DNA of 64,000 nt from Pseudomonas sp. UBA4617 (GCF_002386445.1 NZ_DGIR01000014.1:1-64000); one strand, 5' to 3'; counted from the first letter of the stretch, positions 18,624 through 27,700 are shown. Notes: generated by a model from the letters alone, not told the origin. Program-made: numbers and translations.

Positions 18624-19724
18624 TTACTCCTTGACCGTCAGGTTCACCACACGGTTGGTGCGGTCCACGGGGCGTACTTCCTGGCCCTCGCGCAACACGT
18701 GGCCGCCGGCGGCCACTATCCAGTCCCCCGCCTTGAGGCCTTCGAGCACCGGCACGCTGTCGGCCCCGTAGGCCCCCAGGCGCACCATCGCCCGCTCCAG
18801 GCGGCTGTCCTGGTTGACCCGCCAGACATACGCCTGACCGTTCTCTGCAGTAACCGCGGACAGCGGCACTGCCAACGGGATCAGCCCTTCATGGGCAATG
18901 AATACCCGGGCGCTCTGGCCCAGTTCCGCCGGCGTGGCAGCGGAGGTGAAGGCGATACGTGCCGCGAAGGTGCGCGAACGCGGATCGGCGGCCGGTGACA
19001 GCTCGCGGATGCGCCCCTGGAAGCGCTCCTGTGGGTGCGACCACAGCTCCACGCTGACCGGCTGGCCCACGGCGAAGCGGGCGAACTGCTGCTCCGGCAG
19101 GCTGATCAGCACTTCCCGTTCGCCATCGGCAGCGAGGGTGAATACGGTCTGCCCGGCCGCAACCACCTGGCCCACCTCCACCTGGCGCTTGGCAATCACC
19201 CCGGCCTGCGGCGCTCGTAGCACGGCATATTCGGCCTGGTTTCCAGCGACGTCGAATTCGGCCTTGGCCTGCTTGAGGCGGGCCAGCCCGGCGCGGTAGA
19301 GGTTTTCCGCATTGTCGTACTGCGACCGGCTGACCATCTGCCGGTCCAGCAGTTTCTGGTAGCGATCGCGCTCGGCACGCACCAGCGACAGGTTGGCCTC
19401 GGCCGCCGCCAGCTGGGCACGGTTGGCTTCCAGTTGCAGACGTACATCCTGGGGGTCGAGCTCGGCCAGCGGCTGCTCCGCCTTGACCCGCTGCCCTTCT
19501 TCGACCAGGCGCTTGCTGACCTTGCCAGCGATGCGGAAGGCCAGCTCCGGCTCGAAGCGCGCCCGCACTTCGCCGGGGTAACTGTCGGCAGCGGCTTCGG
19601 CCGGCTGCGGCTGCACCACCAGCGCCGGACGGGGCGTGGCCGGTGGGGCTGCTTCCTGGCCGCAGGCTGCCAGGAACAGCACGGCGGCGGCGGGCAGGGC
19701 GAGGGACAAGGCATGACGCAACAT
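18624..19724 (-). CDS. mexJ: RND efflux periplasmic adaptor lipoprotein (MexJ-like)
   Basis: A membrane-fusion protein of 366 residues (MexJ is about 367). The signal peptide ends in VLFLAACG with the lipidated cysteine at 21. After it come a barrel-sandwich strand (VRARFEPELAFRIAGKV), a coiled-coil hairpin (about 95-175, rich in Leu/Ala/Arg), the second lipoyl half (VLRAPQAGVIAKRQVEVGQV) and the beta-barrel part. It forms an operon with mexK. In P. aeruginosa the repressor gene mexL is divergent and directly adjacent; here the adjacent DNA is an IS fragment and the mexL-like gene is 20 kb away at 39898. Confidence 0.85.
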   Translation of the reverse strand: MLRHALSLALPAAAVLFLAACGQEAAPPATPRPALVVQPQPAEAAADSYPGEVRARFEPELAFRIAGKVSKRLVEEGQRVKAEQPLAELDPQDVRLQLEANRAQLAAAEANLSLVRAERDRYQKLLDRQMVSRSQYDNAENLYRAGLARLKQAKAEFDVAGNQAEYAVLRAPQAGVIAKRQVEVGQVVAAGQTVFTLAADGEREVLISLPEQQFARFAVGQPVSVELWSHPQERFQGRIRELSPAADPRSRTFAARIAFTSAATPAELGQSARVFIAHEGLIPLAVPLSAVTAENGQAYVWRVNQDSRLERAMVRLGAYGADSVPVLEGLKAGDWIVAAGGHVLREGQEVRPVDRTNRVVNLTVKE

Positions 19725-19760
19725 GATGAATCCTTTCGCGAGGGTGCACGTCTGAATATT

Positions 19761-19776
19761 TATACTGGCAAGTATA
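19761..19776. promoter_or_regulatory. Candidate repressor operator upstream of mexJ
   Basis: A palindrome, TATACT-GGCA-AGTATA, flanked by AATATT on the left, lies 36 bases upstream of the mexJ start in an otherwise GC-rich area. Position and TetR-like symmetry suggest the MexL operator overlapping the mexJ promoter. No similar palindrome is visible upstream of the mexL-like gene at 39.9 kb. The link to MexL is inference. Confidence 0.5.
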
Positions 19777-19837
19777 TTAAATCAGCGAACCGGAGCCGGG
19801 AAGCCAGCGCCGACAGAAAAATCCGTGGCTTTTCACC

Positions 19838-20338
19838 TGCCTTAGCGCGTGACGGAAGAGCGAGACATCTTAAAGAAGGCCGCCGGGTACTTTGCCAAGG
19901 AGTGTGGCTGAAGTACGCCTACATCAAAAAGCACTCGACTGATTATCCGGTGCGGCGCCTTTGCCAAACCCTCAAGGTGCACCCCAGCGGCTACTACGCC
20001 TGGCTGGCCGAGCCTCAGTCCGCCCGAGCCCAAGAAGACCAACGGCTACTTGGCTTGATCAAGCATGCTTGGCTGGAGAGTGGCGGTGTGTACGGCTAGC
20101 GCAAAATTCACGATGACCTGCGTGAGCTGGGAGAGGAATGCGGTCGAAATCGGGTCGGCCGCTTGATGCACGCGGAGGGGCTGCGTTCTCAAACGGGCTA
20201 TCGGCGGCGTCCAAGGGTTTTATGGTGGAAAACCAACAGTGGCCTCGCCCAACCACCCCGCGCGGCAGTTCAAGGTCAGTGAGCCGAACAAGGTCTGGGT
20301 GATAGATATCAGTTACATCCGCACCTATTAGGGGTGCT
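19838..20338 (+). pseudogene. IS3-family transposase remnant (end of orfA plus 5' part of orfB)
   Basis: Reading rightward, the end of an IS3 orfA is visible (ERDILKKAAGYFAKECG then stop), followed by orfB: LKYAYIKKHSTDYPVRRLC, HPSGYYAWLAEPQSARAQED, then ESGGVYG and a TAG stop where YRK would be expected, RKIHDDLRELGEECG and EGLRSQTGYRRRP. A frameshift follows near 20210, after which the frame reads EPNKVWVIDISYIRTY, carrying the first Asp of the DDE triad. Homology stops at about 20335, where cdiA-type sequence begins on the other strand. With a nonsense codon, a frameshift and no 3' half, it is dead. It marks the left edge of the CDI island. Confidence 0.85.
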
Positions 20339-21156
20339 GGCCCGCTGCGACAGCGTCTGTCAAGCCTCCGCCCGTTGCAGCACCTGCCAACCCTGATGCA
20401 AGCGTTGCCAACGCAGAAATGGTCTGTTTCTCTTCCTCACTCAGTTGATCCCGACTCTTGTCAGGGTAGATTTGGGCAGCAATTAACTCACCCGTAGCTG
20501 CACCGGCCGCACCCGCAGCCGCCGAGTTACCCTGGGCCTGCGCCACCACAGCACCCAATACGGCATGGGCCATGACCCGGACGTTGTCGTTATTACCCGC
20601 TACTTTCTTGATAACCCCGGCCAGGTAAGGCGCCGACGCGCCTGCAAGCGCACCACCGAGATCGCCGCCCGCCAGCCCCTGCAAGGCAGCTGTAACGGCC
20701 TGGGTGACTTTTTGATAATCACCACTGGTGCCGTACTTACCCATGATGCGCTGGTAAGCCTCAGTGGCGACCAGTTGTTCCTGGTACGCCTTGACCGCCT
20801 CATCGCTTGCCCCTTCACCCGGCGCCGCGATGCCGCGTGCATCGAGTTCCGCACGCGCCTCCTTGTCGGCCTTCAGCTGCCCCTCGGTACGGACGATGTC
20901 CGATACCTGTGTGCCGATTTCACCAATCAGCTGCACCTGCTGCAGCCGCCGCTGTTCCTTCTCCTTGTCGAAGATCGGGCTGATGCTGTCGTTGGCATGC
21001 TCGACGTCGTGACTGAGGCTGGCCACATCCTGCTGCTGCCGGCCTGGGTCACGGATTTCCAGCGTGCCCTCGGAAACGGCCGAAGCCGTGGTGCCGCTGG
21101 CACTGCCGCTGTGGTTGTAGGCGATCAACGTGCCGCTTGGCATGTTGCTGGTGAAC
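20339..21156 (-). pseudogene. Truncated orphan cdiA pretoxin module (module 4)
   Basis: On the minus strand this encodes FTSNMPSGTLIAYNHSGSAS onward, near-identical to cdiA residues from about 3765, then a diverged stretch (AAQIYPDKSRDQLSEEEKQT, ASGLAGAATGGGLTDAVAAG). It ends at the IS3 fragment just before the position where cdiA has its VENN motif, so the toxin tip and its immunity gene are lost. An open frame runs from 21215 but its first about 20 codons are not cdiA-like and overlap a terminator. Bases 20717-21156 match 26233-26672 without gaps. It is probably silent and useful only as recombination substrate. Confidence 0.8.
20717..21156. repeat. Direct repeat copy A2 (matches 26233-26672)
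   Basis: About 440 bases that align without gaps, with only a few mismatches, to 26233-26672 inside cdiA. This is long enough for homologous recombination. Confidence 0.85.
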
Positions 21157-21206
21157 GGGGTGCAGGAAGGGTGCAAGAAAGCGACAAAAAGGGAGCAGAT
21201 AGGGTG

Positions 21207-21232
21207 CAAAAACACCGGCGCAAGGCCGGTGT
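21207..21232 (-). terminator. Rho-independent terminator closing the CDI array
   Basis: On the minus strand ACACCGGC pairs with GCCGGTGT around a 5-base loop, followed by TTTTTGC. It lies 53 bases after the stop of the 191-residue immunity gene, so cdiB-to-here could be one transcript and module 4 lies outside it. Confidence 0.75.
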
Positions 21233-21284
21233 CGAGGGTGTCAGATCAGGTCTGAGACTTTTACATTTTATACATGCAGGCCTG

Positions 21285-21848
21285 TCATGCCTGAATTACA
21301 CAAATAGCTGTAATAAGCTGGTTCGGCTGCTCCTCCAGAGGAACCCCCCACCCCGTAACTTCAAGGGCACCATAATCACGACCGGTATAAAACCACTCTT
21401 CGGCCTCATCAAACTCTAAGCTAGTGAATGGCAAAATATCAGAAACAAGACTTCCCAAACCTATGCACTCCGACAAAAGCCCCTTGTAAACAAATCTATG
21501 CGTAGGCTCGCCTGGAAAGCTAAAGTCATAAACCTTAACTGCGTACACCCGCCCACTACGAATAAGAACAGATAATGCAGGAACTCCTTTTTTTAACTCA
21601 CTGACAATTTCATCATCAAAAATTGAAAAAGAATAACCACCATTACCGCGCTCATCCAGACCATACCCACTCAAACAAAGGTCTGGCGCCCCTTCAAACC
21701 TATACCGCAAAGAATTCTTATCAGTCAAATATTTCGAAAGCACAGCCTCCAGATCGACAGCACTAGCATGCAGCGGTATTCCTGCAAGTGATACACAAGG
21801 AATAATTGGAGCATCCCAAACTATAGAAAAACTATCTAGCGGCATCAT
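21285..21848 (-). CDS. Putative CDI immunity protein for orphan toxin 3
   Basis: A protein of about 187 residues with no family I can name. It starts MMPLDSFSIVWDAP, where the ATG overlaps the stop of the upstream toxin module (ATGA), the usual toxin-immunity coupling. It is acidic, lacks signal and membrane segments, and is AT-rich relative to the core genome, like the other immunity genes here. Phe, Tyr and Asp/Glu are frequent (EFDEAEEWFYTGRDYG), as in other immunity proteins. An upstream in-frame ATG at 21860 is less likely. Immunity is inferred only from position, size and composition. Confidence 0.7.
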   Translation of the reverse strand: MMPLDSFSIVWDAPIIPCVSLAGIPLHASAVDLEAVLSKYLTDKNSLRYRFEGAPDLCLSGYGLDERGNGGYSFSIFDDEIVSELKKGVPALSVLIRSGRVYAVKVYDFSFPGEPTHRFVYKGLLSECIGLGSLVSDILPFTSLEFDEAEEWFYTGRDYGALEVTGWGVPLEEQPNQLITAICVIQA

Positions 21849-22331
21849 TCGAAAATCCACGCATTGGTTGCAGGGTTGAATTTCACTTTCTGACCTTGCG
21901 GATTCAAGTATATCGTATTTGCATCATAAATTAGCTTAGAAGGCCCCTGGAATGTCGGTCTGTAAGTCGCAGGATCAATGACCTTAGCCTTACTTCCATC
22001 AAGGTATGTAATTTTATAGTACTCACCCACATGCACTGATTTGACCGAGGCATCAACAGTAGATGGACTATATTGAATCTCTTTAATGCCAGTTGTGCCA
22101 CCTTCAACTTTGTACACCTGCGCGTTACCAGATGTTCCAGTTTTCGGGGGCACATAAGTGAGCTTGGCACCATCCATCTTGAACGACTGCTGGATATCAT
22201 CAATGGATTTCCCCCAAACATTCGCCGAAGCTTCCACCATATTTCGAGGGATTCCGGCTTGCGCTGCTAGGTCTTCCCGCAGTCCTACCCGTGCAGTTGC
22301 AGACGTAGCCGGAACTTCAGTTGCACCAGTT

Positions 22332-23334
22332 GCTTTTGCACCGCTGGTAGCTTTGCCTAGTATCAGCACCGCCGCCAATTTTACTACATCATCCCGCGTA
22401 GCACCTTTATCGACAAGGCTGATGATCCTTGGCACATCCACCGGCGCCAGAGTCGAGCCGAGCCGAGCCGAGCAAGCCATCCTGACGTGCCCGCTCAATG
22501 ATTGCCTCCTCACTTAACCCTTGCCCTCTCCACTCCGCAAACAGCTCACTCGCTCTGATCGCCTTCACATACCGATTGGCAACAACGCCCATAGGCGACC
22601 AGTCGCTGCCCGACAGCGCATAGACATCAAGGAAGCTCGCGTCCGCGTCGCTCTTCTGCGCGTCCACTACCCCCCTCATCATCGCAAGGGCATAGTCCGT
22701 TACCAGAACATCGTATTCCGCTTTGCTCAGCCTGCCGCTCTGGTACAGCTCAACAAGCTTTTCCCCAGCCTGTTTCTCCTGCTGCCGGTATTCATCACGA
22801 ATACCAACCTCGCAGTTGCCATTTCCTCCACAGGCTTTATACCGCTCGTGCAACTCATCAATGCTGCCAATACCAGCAGCCTTGAGCTTCTCGTACAGCG
22901 CCCGGCTGGCTGCATCCAGCCGTTCAACGCCGTATTTGTTCGCCAGCAGGTTGTTTTCAACCGCGTTACGGCCCGCACCAGCACCTGCGACCGCCCCAGC
23001 GCTATTACCTTCCACCAGGCCACCCGAAAGCCCGGCTGCCAACGTCGACAGCGCAGAAACGGTCTGCTTCTGCTCTTCGCTGAGCGAGTTGCTGTCGCTG
23101 GTGCCATACAACTGCTGAGTGATCAGGCGGGCAACCAGCTCGCCGCCGGCCGCACCCGCCGCCCCGGCCGCCGCCGAATTGCCCTGCGCCTGGGCGACAA
23201 CGGCACCCAACACTGCATGGGTCATGACGTTGAGTGCTTTATTGTCGCCAGTGGATTTCTTGATTACCTGCGCGAGGTACGGTGCCGATGCGCCTGCCAG
23301 CGCAGAACCGATATCACCGCCCGCCAGGCCTTGC
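22332..23334. repeat. Direct repeat copy B2 (matches 25206-26198)
   Basis: 1003 bases aligning with 993 bases inside cdiA. The 10-base difference is fully explained by the two extra GCCGA units; elsewhere only scattered substitutions are seen. Confidence 0.9.
22457..22471. repeat. Pentanucleotide repeat (GCCGA)x3
   Basis: Three tandem GCCGA units preceded by the near-unit GTCGA. The homologous site in cdiA (25331-25335) has one unit. Two extra units add 10 bases and break the reading frame of orphan module 3; one or four units would keep it open. Confidence 0.92.
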
Positions 23335-23336
23335 TT

Positions 23337-23475
23337 TTAGGAAAAAAGGTCTTCCCTTGCTGCCTGGCCACATATGTCCACCGCTGCCAGGTTTATCGCC
23401 ATACAGAATATGTTGCTTGGTTTCAGGAGAAAGAATATCAACGTAATTCCTCCCAGTTACTTTTGCATCTTCAGA
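23337..23475 (-). pseudogene. Remnant of a second EndoU-like CdiA toxin tip
   Basis: Between the immunity gene that ends at 23471 and the start of module 3, the minus strand reads LSEDAKVTGRNYVDILSPE, then TKQHILYGDKPGSGGHMWPG and SKGRPFF before joining module 3 out of frame. HILYGD...GGHMWPG is the pattern I know from the N-terminal half of one class of bacterial EndoU toxin domains at CdiA/hemagglutinin C-termini. Only about 40 residues remain, with no start, no 3' half and no immunity gene. It looks like the scar of an earlier cassette deleted when module 3 joined. Confidence 0.6.
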
Positions 23476-23824
23476 TAGTCAAAATGAATTTATTCCAGTC
23501 TAATAGAGCCTTCTCAAAGTCGTCAATTGCCATAATTGAAGAATAATCCTCATCATATAGCGAATATATTTTTGCAACTCCATCATTAAGCTCCACGCCC
23601 CAACCATCACGACTCCAATCACAACTACTAATAGCTCCAGACCTTACTGAGGCGACTCTAGATAGCCCTTCATCCAGCCAAGCTATGGTGCTTTCATATC
23701 TTTGGCCGCCATGATCAGTCAGCAAGCACGCTAAGAAATCTATTCCATCACGGCCTAGCACATCAGACCGACAGCAAGGCTCGCGAGTGTTACCTTCGCC
23801 ATCCCAGAAGAAAATTATTTTCAT
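23471..23824 (-). CDS. Putative immunity protein for the orphan EndoU-type toxin
   Basis: A protein of 117 residues beginning MKIIFFWDGEGNTREPCC, with LDEGLSRVASV, CDWSRDGWGVELNDG and IYSLYDEDYSSIMAID further on. It is acidic, AT-rich in codon use and has no export signal. It starts 6 bases after the EndoU module stop, the position of a cognate immunity gene. I cannot assign a Pfam family. It could still be useful to the cell, as protection against neighbours carrying the EndoU toxin, even though its own toxin module is broken. Confidence 0.7.
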   Translation of the reverse strand: MKIIFFWDGEGNTREPCCRSDVLGRDGIDFLACLLTDHGGQRYESTIAWLDEGLSRVASVRSGAISSCDWSRDGWGVELNDGVAKIYSLYDEDYSSIMAIDDFEKALLDWNKFILTI

Positions 23825-23830
23825 ATAAGC

Positions 23831-24355
23831 CTAGCACCTATAGCTTCGGATAACTGTCGTCTTAGGGTTAAGATAGCCCTCAACTTTCACGCCACTTGGA
23901 GTAGTGCCCGTCCACTTATTACCTGTTATCGTCTTGTTTTTGAAAGCAACATCAACTTCTACTTTTATCCTATCGGAAGACCACGATTTCGGAAACATCG
24001 TAGACACACCTCCATTGTTCGTTTTTGGCAAAAAGCTTCCAGGATTGCTTGGGTCAGCCACTTCGATCTTTGCGCTATAAACACCTTTTGCGTTTGGCGC
24101 TGATTCAGTCCCCGGAATAACGCGGACATCGCCCGTCACAGTTGAGTGCCCACCCACTACATTTCCGTTGGCCTTTACCTCGGCCCGAATAATGTGACCG
24201 TCAAAGTCAATTGGGGCAGTAATTTTTGCGGCCTGCGCAGCAAGTACGGTATCTGGTTGCTTGCCTGTAAGATCTGGACCTTTAGAATTTTATCCAATTC
24301 GCTCCAGAGCTGCTTTTTCAGCATCAACTACCGGATTGCCAGTCGCTTTTGAACC
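23831..24355 (-). pseudogene. Orphan EndoU-type CdiA toxin module with in-frame stop
   Basis: The minus strand starts FGSKATGNPVVDAEKAALER, the same junction sequence as cdiA, then hits a TAA at 24290-24292 where cdiA has CAA (Gln). After the stop the frame continues GPDLTGKQPDTVLAAQAAKI, DFDGHIIRAEVKANGN, VVGGHSTVTGDVRV, STMFPKSWSSDRIK and WTGTTPSGVKVEGYL. The two histidines, the STMFPKSWS block and PSGVKVEGYL are hallmarks of the bacterial EndoU nuclease family of CDI toxins (RNA-cleaving in characterised members). There is no start codon or pretoxin part, so it would need to recombine into cdiA, and lose the stop, to be deployed. Confidence 0.82.
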
Positions 24356-24371
24356 AAACCCAGCTTACAAG

Positions 24372-24722
24372 CTACGTCCAGAACTCCTTCCCATCCGAGT
24401 CTATCCACACAACCCCAGCAGGGGCCTCTGTTATAAACCAAAGCCCGAACCCATCAAGATCGTCTTCACCCGGCTCTTCAGGCCATGCCTCCTTGAGCAC
24501 ATCGAGCTGATTTTGAATAGCACCCACAAGGAAAAGGCCATCATGTGCAAGTCTTATATTCCCCTCCGACATCAAGCGATCCATCAGAGAAAAGAACAGT
24601 TCGATTCGGCGTGCGTAATCAACAGACGAACCAACAAGCTCAACTGTCATATGCTGCCATATGGCTCCCATTGGAAGCCCAAACGCGCTCCGTAGAACCG
24701 ACTTATAGAGACTGTCAATCAC
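24372..24722 (-). CDS. cdiI: CdiI immunity protein (DUF596-like)
   Basis: A 116-residue protein that should bind and block the toxin tip of the full-length CdiA. It starts at a GTG overlapping the cdiA stop (GTGA), a tight translational coupling that ensures immunity whenever toxin is made. Features resembling the DUF596 family are AIWQHMTVELVGSSVDYARR, IRLAHDGLFLVGAIQNQL and the C-terminal GVVWIDSDGKEFWT. DUF596 proteins are known partners of hemagglutinin/CDI toxin tips. Its base composition is more AT-rich than core genes. The family call is from memory of the pattern. Confidence 0.78.
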   Translation of the reverse strand: MIDSLYKSVLRSAFGLPMGAIWQHMTVELVGSSVDYARRIELFFSLMDRLMSEGNIRLAHDGLFLVGAIQNQLDVLKEAWPEEPGEDDLDGFGLWFITEAPAGVVWIDSDGKEFWT

Positions 24723-27700
24723 TTGAATTTAATCTCCACCATTCTTCCGCCATTAATAGACTTATCCAGAACATCTATCGTCCAGGAAGCTCCCGTCTGC
24801 TGCGAAGATGTGGAAAAGTCTCGAAGGGTTATTTTAGCCCCTGCGTCAGTTTTGGCTGTGTATATTGTCCCCTTCCCAGGAATTACTTTGGCTGAAGGCA
24901 TATTCCCAGCCCCGGCTAACTGTCTAAAGTAAGACATCACATCCGATGTGGTAGCCCCCACATAGACTGGTGCGCCCTTGCTAACCTGCGGATCGGTCTT
25001 CAAAACTTTACCGCCCAAATTCAATTGAAAATCTTTCGGCTCAATTGATTTGGTGTTGAACTGCACAGCGAGATCATCAATTCTCTTCTGTGATTGCGCT
25101 TGCAGTACAGTGCCAGGCTGCTTGCCTGTCAGATCAGGACCTTTAGGGTTCTGTCCAATGCGATCCAAGGCTGTTTTTTCAGCATCAACTACCGGATTTC
25201 CAGTCGCTTTTGCACCGCTGGTAGCTTTGCCTAGTATCAGCACCGCCGCCAATTTTACTACATCATCCCGCGAAGCACCTTTATCGACAAGGCTGATGAT
25301 CCTTGGCACATCCACCGGTGCCAAGGTCGAGCCGAGCAAGCCATCCTGACGTGCCCGCTCATTGATTGCCTCTTCACTTAACCCTTGCCGACTCCATTCC
25401 GCAATCAGCTCACTCGCTCTGATCGCCTTCACATACGGATTGGCAACAACGCCCATTGGCGACCAGTCGCTGCCCGACAGCGCATAGACATCAAGGAAGC
25501 TCGCGTCCGCGTCGCTCTTCTGCGCGTCCACTACCCCCCTCATCATCGCAAGGGCATAGTCCGTTACCAGAACATCGTATTCCGCTTTGCTCAGCCTGCC
25601 GCTCTGGTACAGCTCAACAAGCTTTTCCCCAGCCTGTTTCTCCTGCTGCCGGTACTCATCACGAATACCAACCTCGCAGCCGCTATTTCCTCCACAGGCT
25701 TTATACCGCTCGTGCAACTCATCAATGCTGCCAATACCAGCAGCCTTGAGCTTCTCGTACAACGCCCGGCTGGCTGCATCCAGCCGTTCAACGCCGTACT
25801 TGTTCGCCAGCAGGTTGTTTTCAACCGCGTTACGCCCCGCACCAGCACCTGCGACCGCCCCAGCGCTATTACCTTCCACCAGGCCACCCGAAAGCCCGGC
25901 TGCCAGCGTCGAAAGCGCAGAAACGGTCTGTTTCTGTTCTTCGCTGAGCGAGTTGCTGTCGCTGGTGCCATACAATTGCTGAGTGATCAGGCGGGCAACC
26001 AGCTCGCCGCCGGCCGCACCCGCTGCACCGGCCGCCGCCGAGTTGCCCTGCGCCTGGGCGACAACGGCACCCAACACTGCGTGAGCCATGACGTTGAGTG
26101 CAGTATCGTCGCCAGTGGATTTCTTGATCACCTGCGCGAGGTACGGTGCCGATGCGCCTGCCAGCGCAGAACCGATATCACCGCCCGCCAGACCTTGCAG
26201 TGCCGCTGTCACGGCCTGGGTCACGCGTTGGTAATCACCACTGGTGCCGTACTTACCCATGATGCGCTGGTAAGCCTCAGTGGCGACCAGTTGTTCCTGG
26301 TACGCCTTGACCGCCTCATCGCTTGCCCCTTTACCCGGCGCCGGGATGCCGCGTGCATCGAGTTCCGCACGCGCCTCCTTGTCGGCCTTCAGCTGACCCT
26401 CGGTACGGACGATGTCCGATACCTGTGTGCCGATTTCACCCATCAGCTGCACCTGCTGCAGCCGCCGCTGTTCCTTCTCCTTGTCGAAGATCGGGCTGAT
26501 GCTGTCGTTGGCATGCTCGACGTCGTGACTGAGGCTGGCCACATCCTGCTGCTGCCGGCCTGGGTCACGGATTTCCAGCGTGCCCTCGGAAACGGCCGAA
26601 GCCGTGGTGCCGCTGGCACTGCCGCTGTGGTTGTAAGCGATCAACGTGCCGCTTGGCATGTTGCTGGTGAACCTGTCAGTGCCACCATTGCCACCGCTGA
26701 TGCTGGCGCTGGCCATCTGGCTCTTGAACTCGGCCTTGTTCTCGATACTGCTCCAGCCCAGGGTGCCGGTGCTCAGGCGGTTCTTGTCGGCATCGGCGGT
26801 ACTGGCAATGACGCTGCCGTCGAGCTGGGTGTGCTTGCCGACATCGACCTGATAACCGTCCTTGCCGGCGAACAGACCGGTCTGCTCCTGCACGCTCTGG
26901 TACTTGGAGTCGAGCTTGGTCTTGCTGGCGCTGAGACTGCCGCTCGCCCCGCCGGTACCGATGATGGTGACGCTCAGCCCGCCGCTGACGTTGCTCTGCT
27001 TGGACTTGTAGTTGTCGGTGTCCTGCAGGCTTTGTAGCGTCAGGTCACGCCCCACGTCAGCGGTGATCTTCCCGGCGTTGACCTGCGCGCCTTTGAGCGC
27101 GGTATCCCGGCCGCTGCGCAGGGTCGCCTCATTACCGGCATCGAGGGTGGTTTCGGTCCAGGTCGTGCCGTTGCCTTTCTCGTTGCCAGCGCCCTTGTTG
27201 GCGTTGGCAAAGATGCTGAGGCCACCACCTTCGGAACCAACACCGATGCTGGCGCCGATGGCGCCGCCGCTGCTGCTGTTCTTGCCATCGAGCTTTTGCG
27301 TATTGGCCGCAGCCTCAAGCTGGATGTCGCGTTCAGCGGACAACAGCAGGTCGTTGCCGGCCTTGAGCTGGCTGCCTTGGACCCGGATGTCGCCGCCGCT
27401 GCCAGCCCCATTGCCGGTGGCCACAATGCTCAGGTCGTTGCCACTGGTCAGGCTGCTGCCCTGGCTGACGGTCTGTTCCTGGGTCTGCCGCGAGCTCGAC
27501 TTCTGCCCGCCCAGCGATACGGCGACGCCCACGAACTGGCCAGCATTAGCCGCCGTCATGCCGCCGTTCTGCTGGGCAGCCTGCCAGGCCTGAACACCGG
27601 TCAGGCCGGCCTTGATGCCCTGAAGGGCAGAAAGCCGGCTGTCCTCTTCCCGGGTCGCTTGCTTGGTAATCTGGTAAGCGGTGTCGATGGCACTGCCAAC

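Larger units (their letters stand above)
21845..23334 (-). pseudogene. Orphan cdiA-CT module 3: pretoxin/VENN plus unrecognised toxin domain, frameshifted
   Basis: The 5' part repeats cdiA from GLAGGDIGSALAGAS through VENN to GLLGS (the copy of cdiA residues about 3920-4250). It has no start codon of its own after an in-frame TAA at about 23343. At 22457-22471 three GCCGA units replace the single unit of cdiA; the extra 10 bases shift the frame. Beyond it, the frame continues STLAPVDVPRIISLVDKG to KATSGAKATG and then diverges into about 160 new residues containing NVWGKSIDDIQQSF, YVPPKTGTSGNAQVYKVEGG and GEYYKITYLDGSKAKVID, ending NPATNAWIFE. I do not recognise this toxin fold. The stop overlaps its putative immunity gene. 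Confidence 0.82.

Noticed and set aside
15880..18771. 963-codon plus-strand open frame
   Set aside because: Antisense of the mexK-like gene; the Arg/His/Gln-rich translation has no family features.
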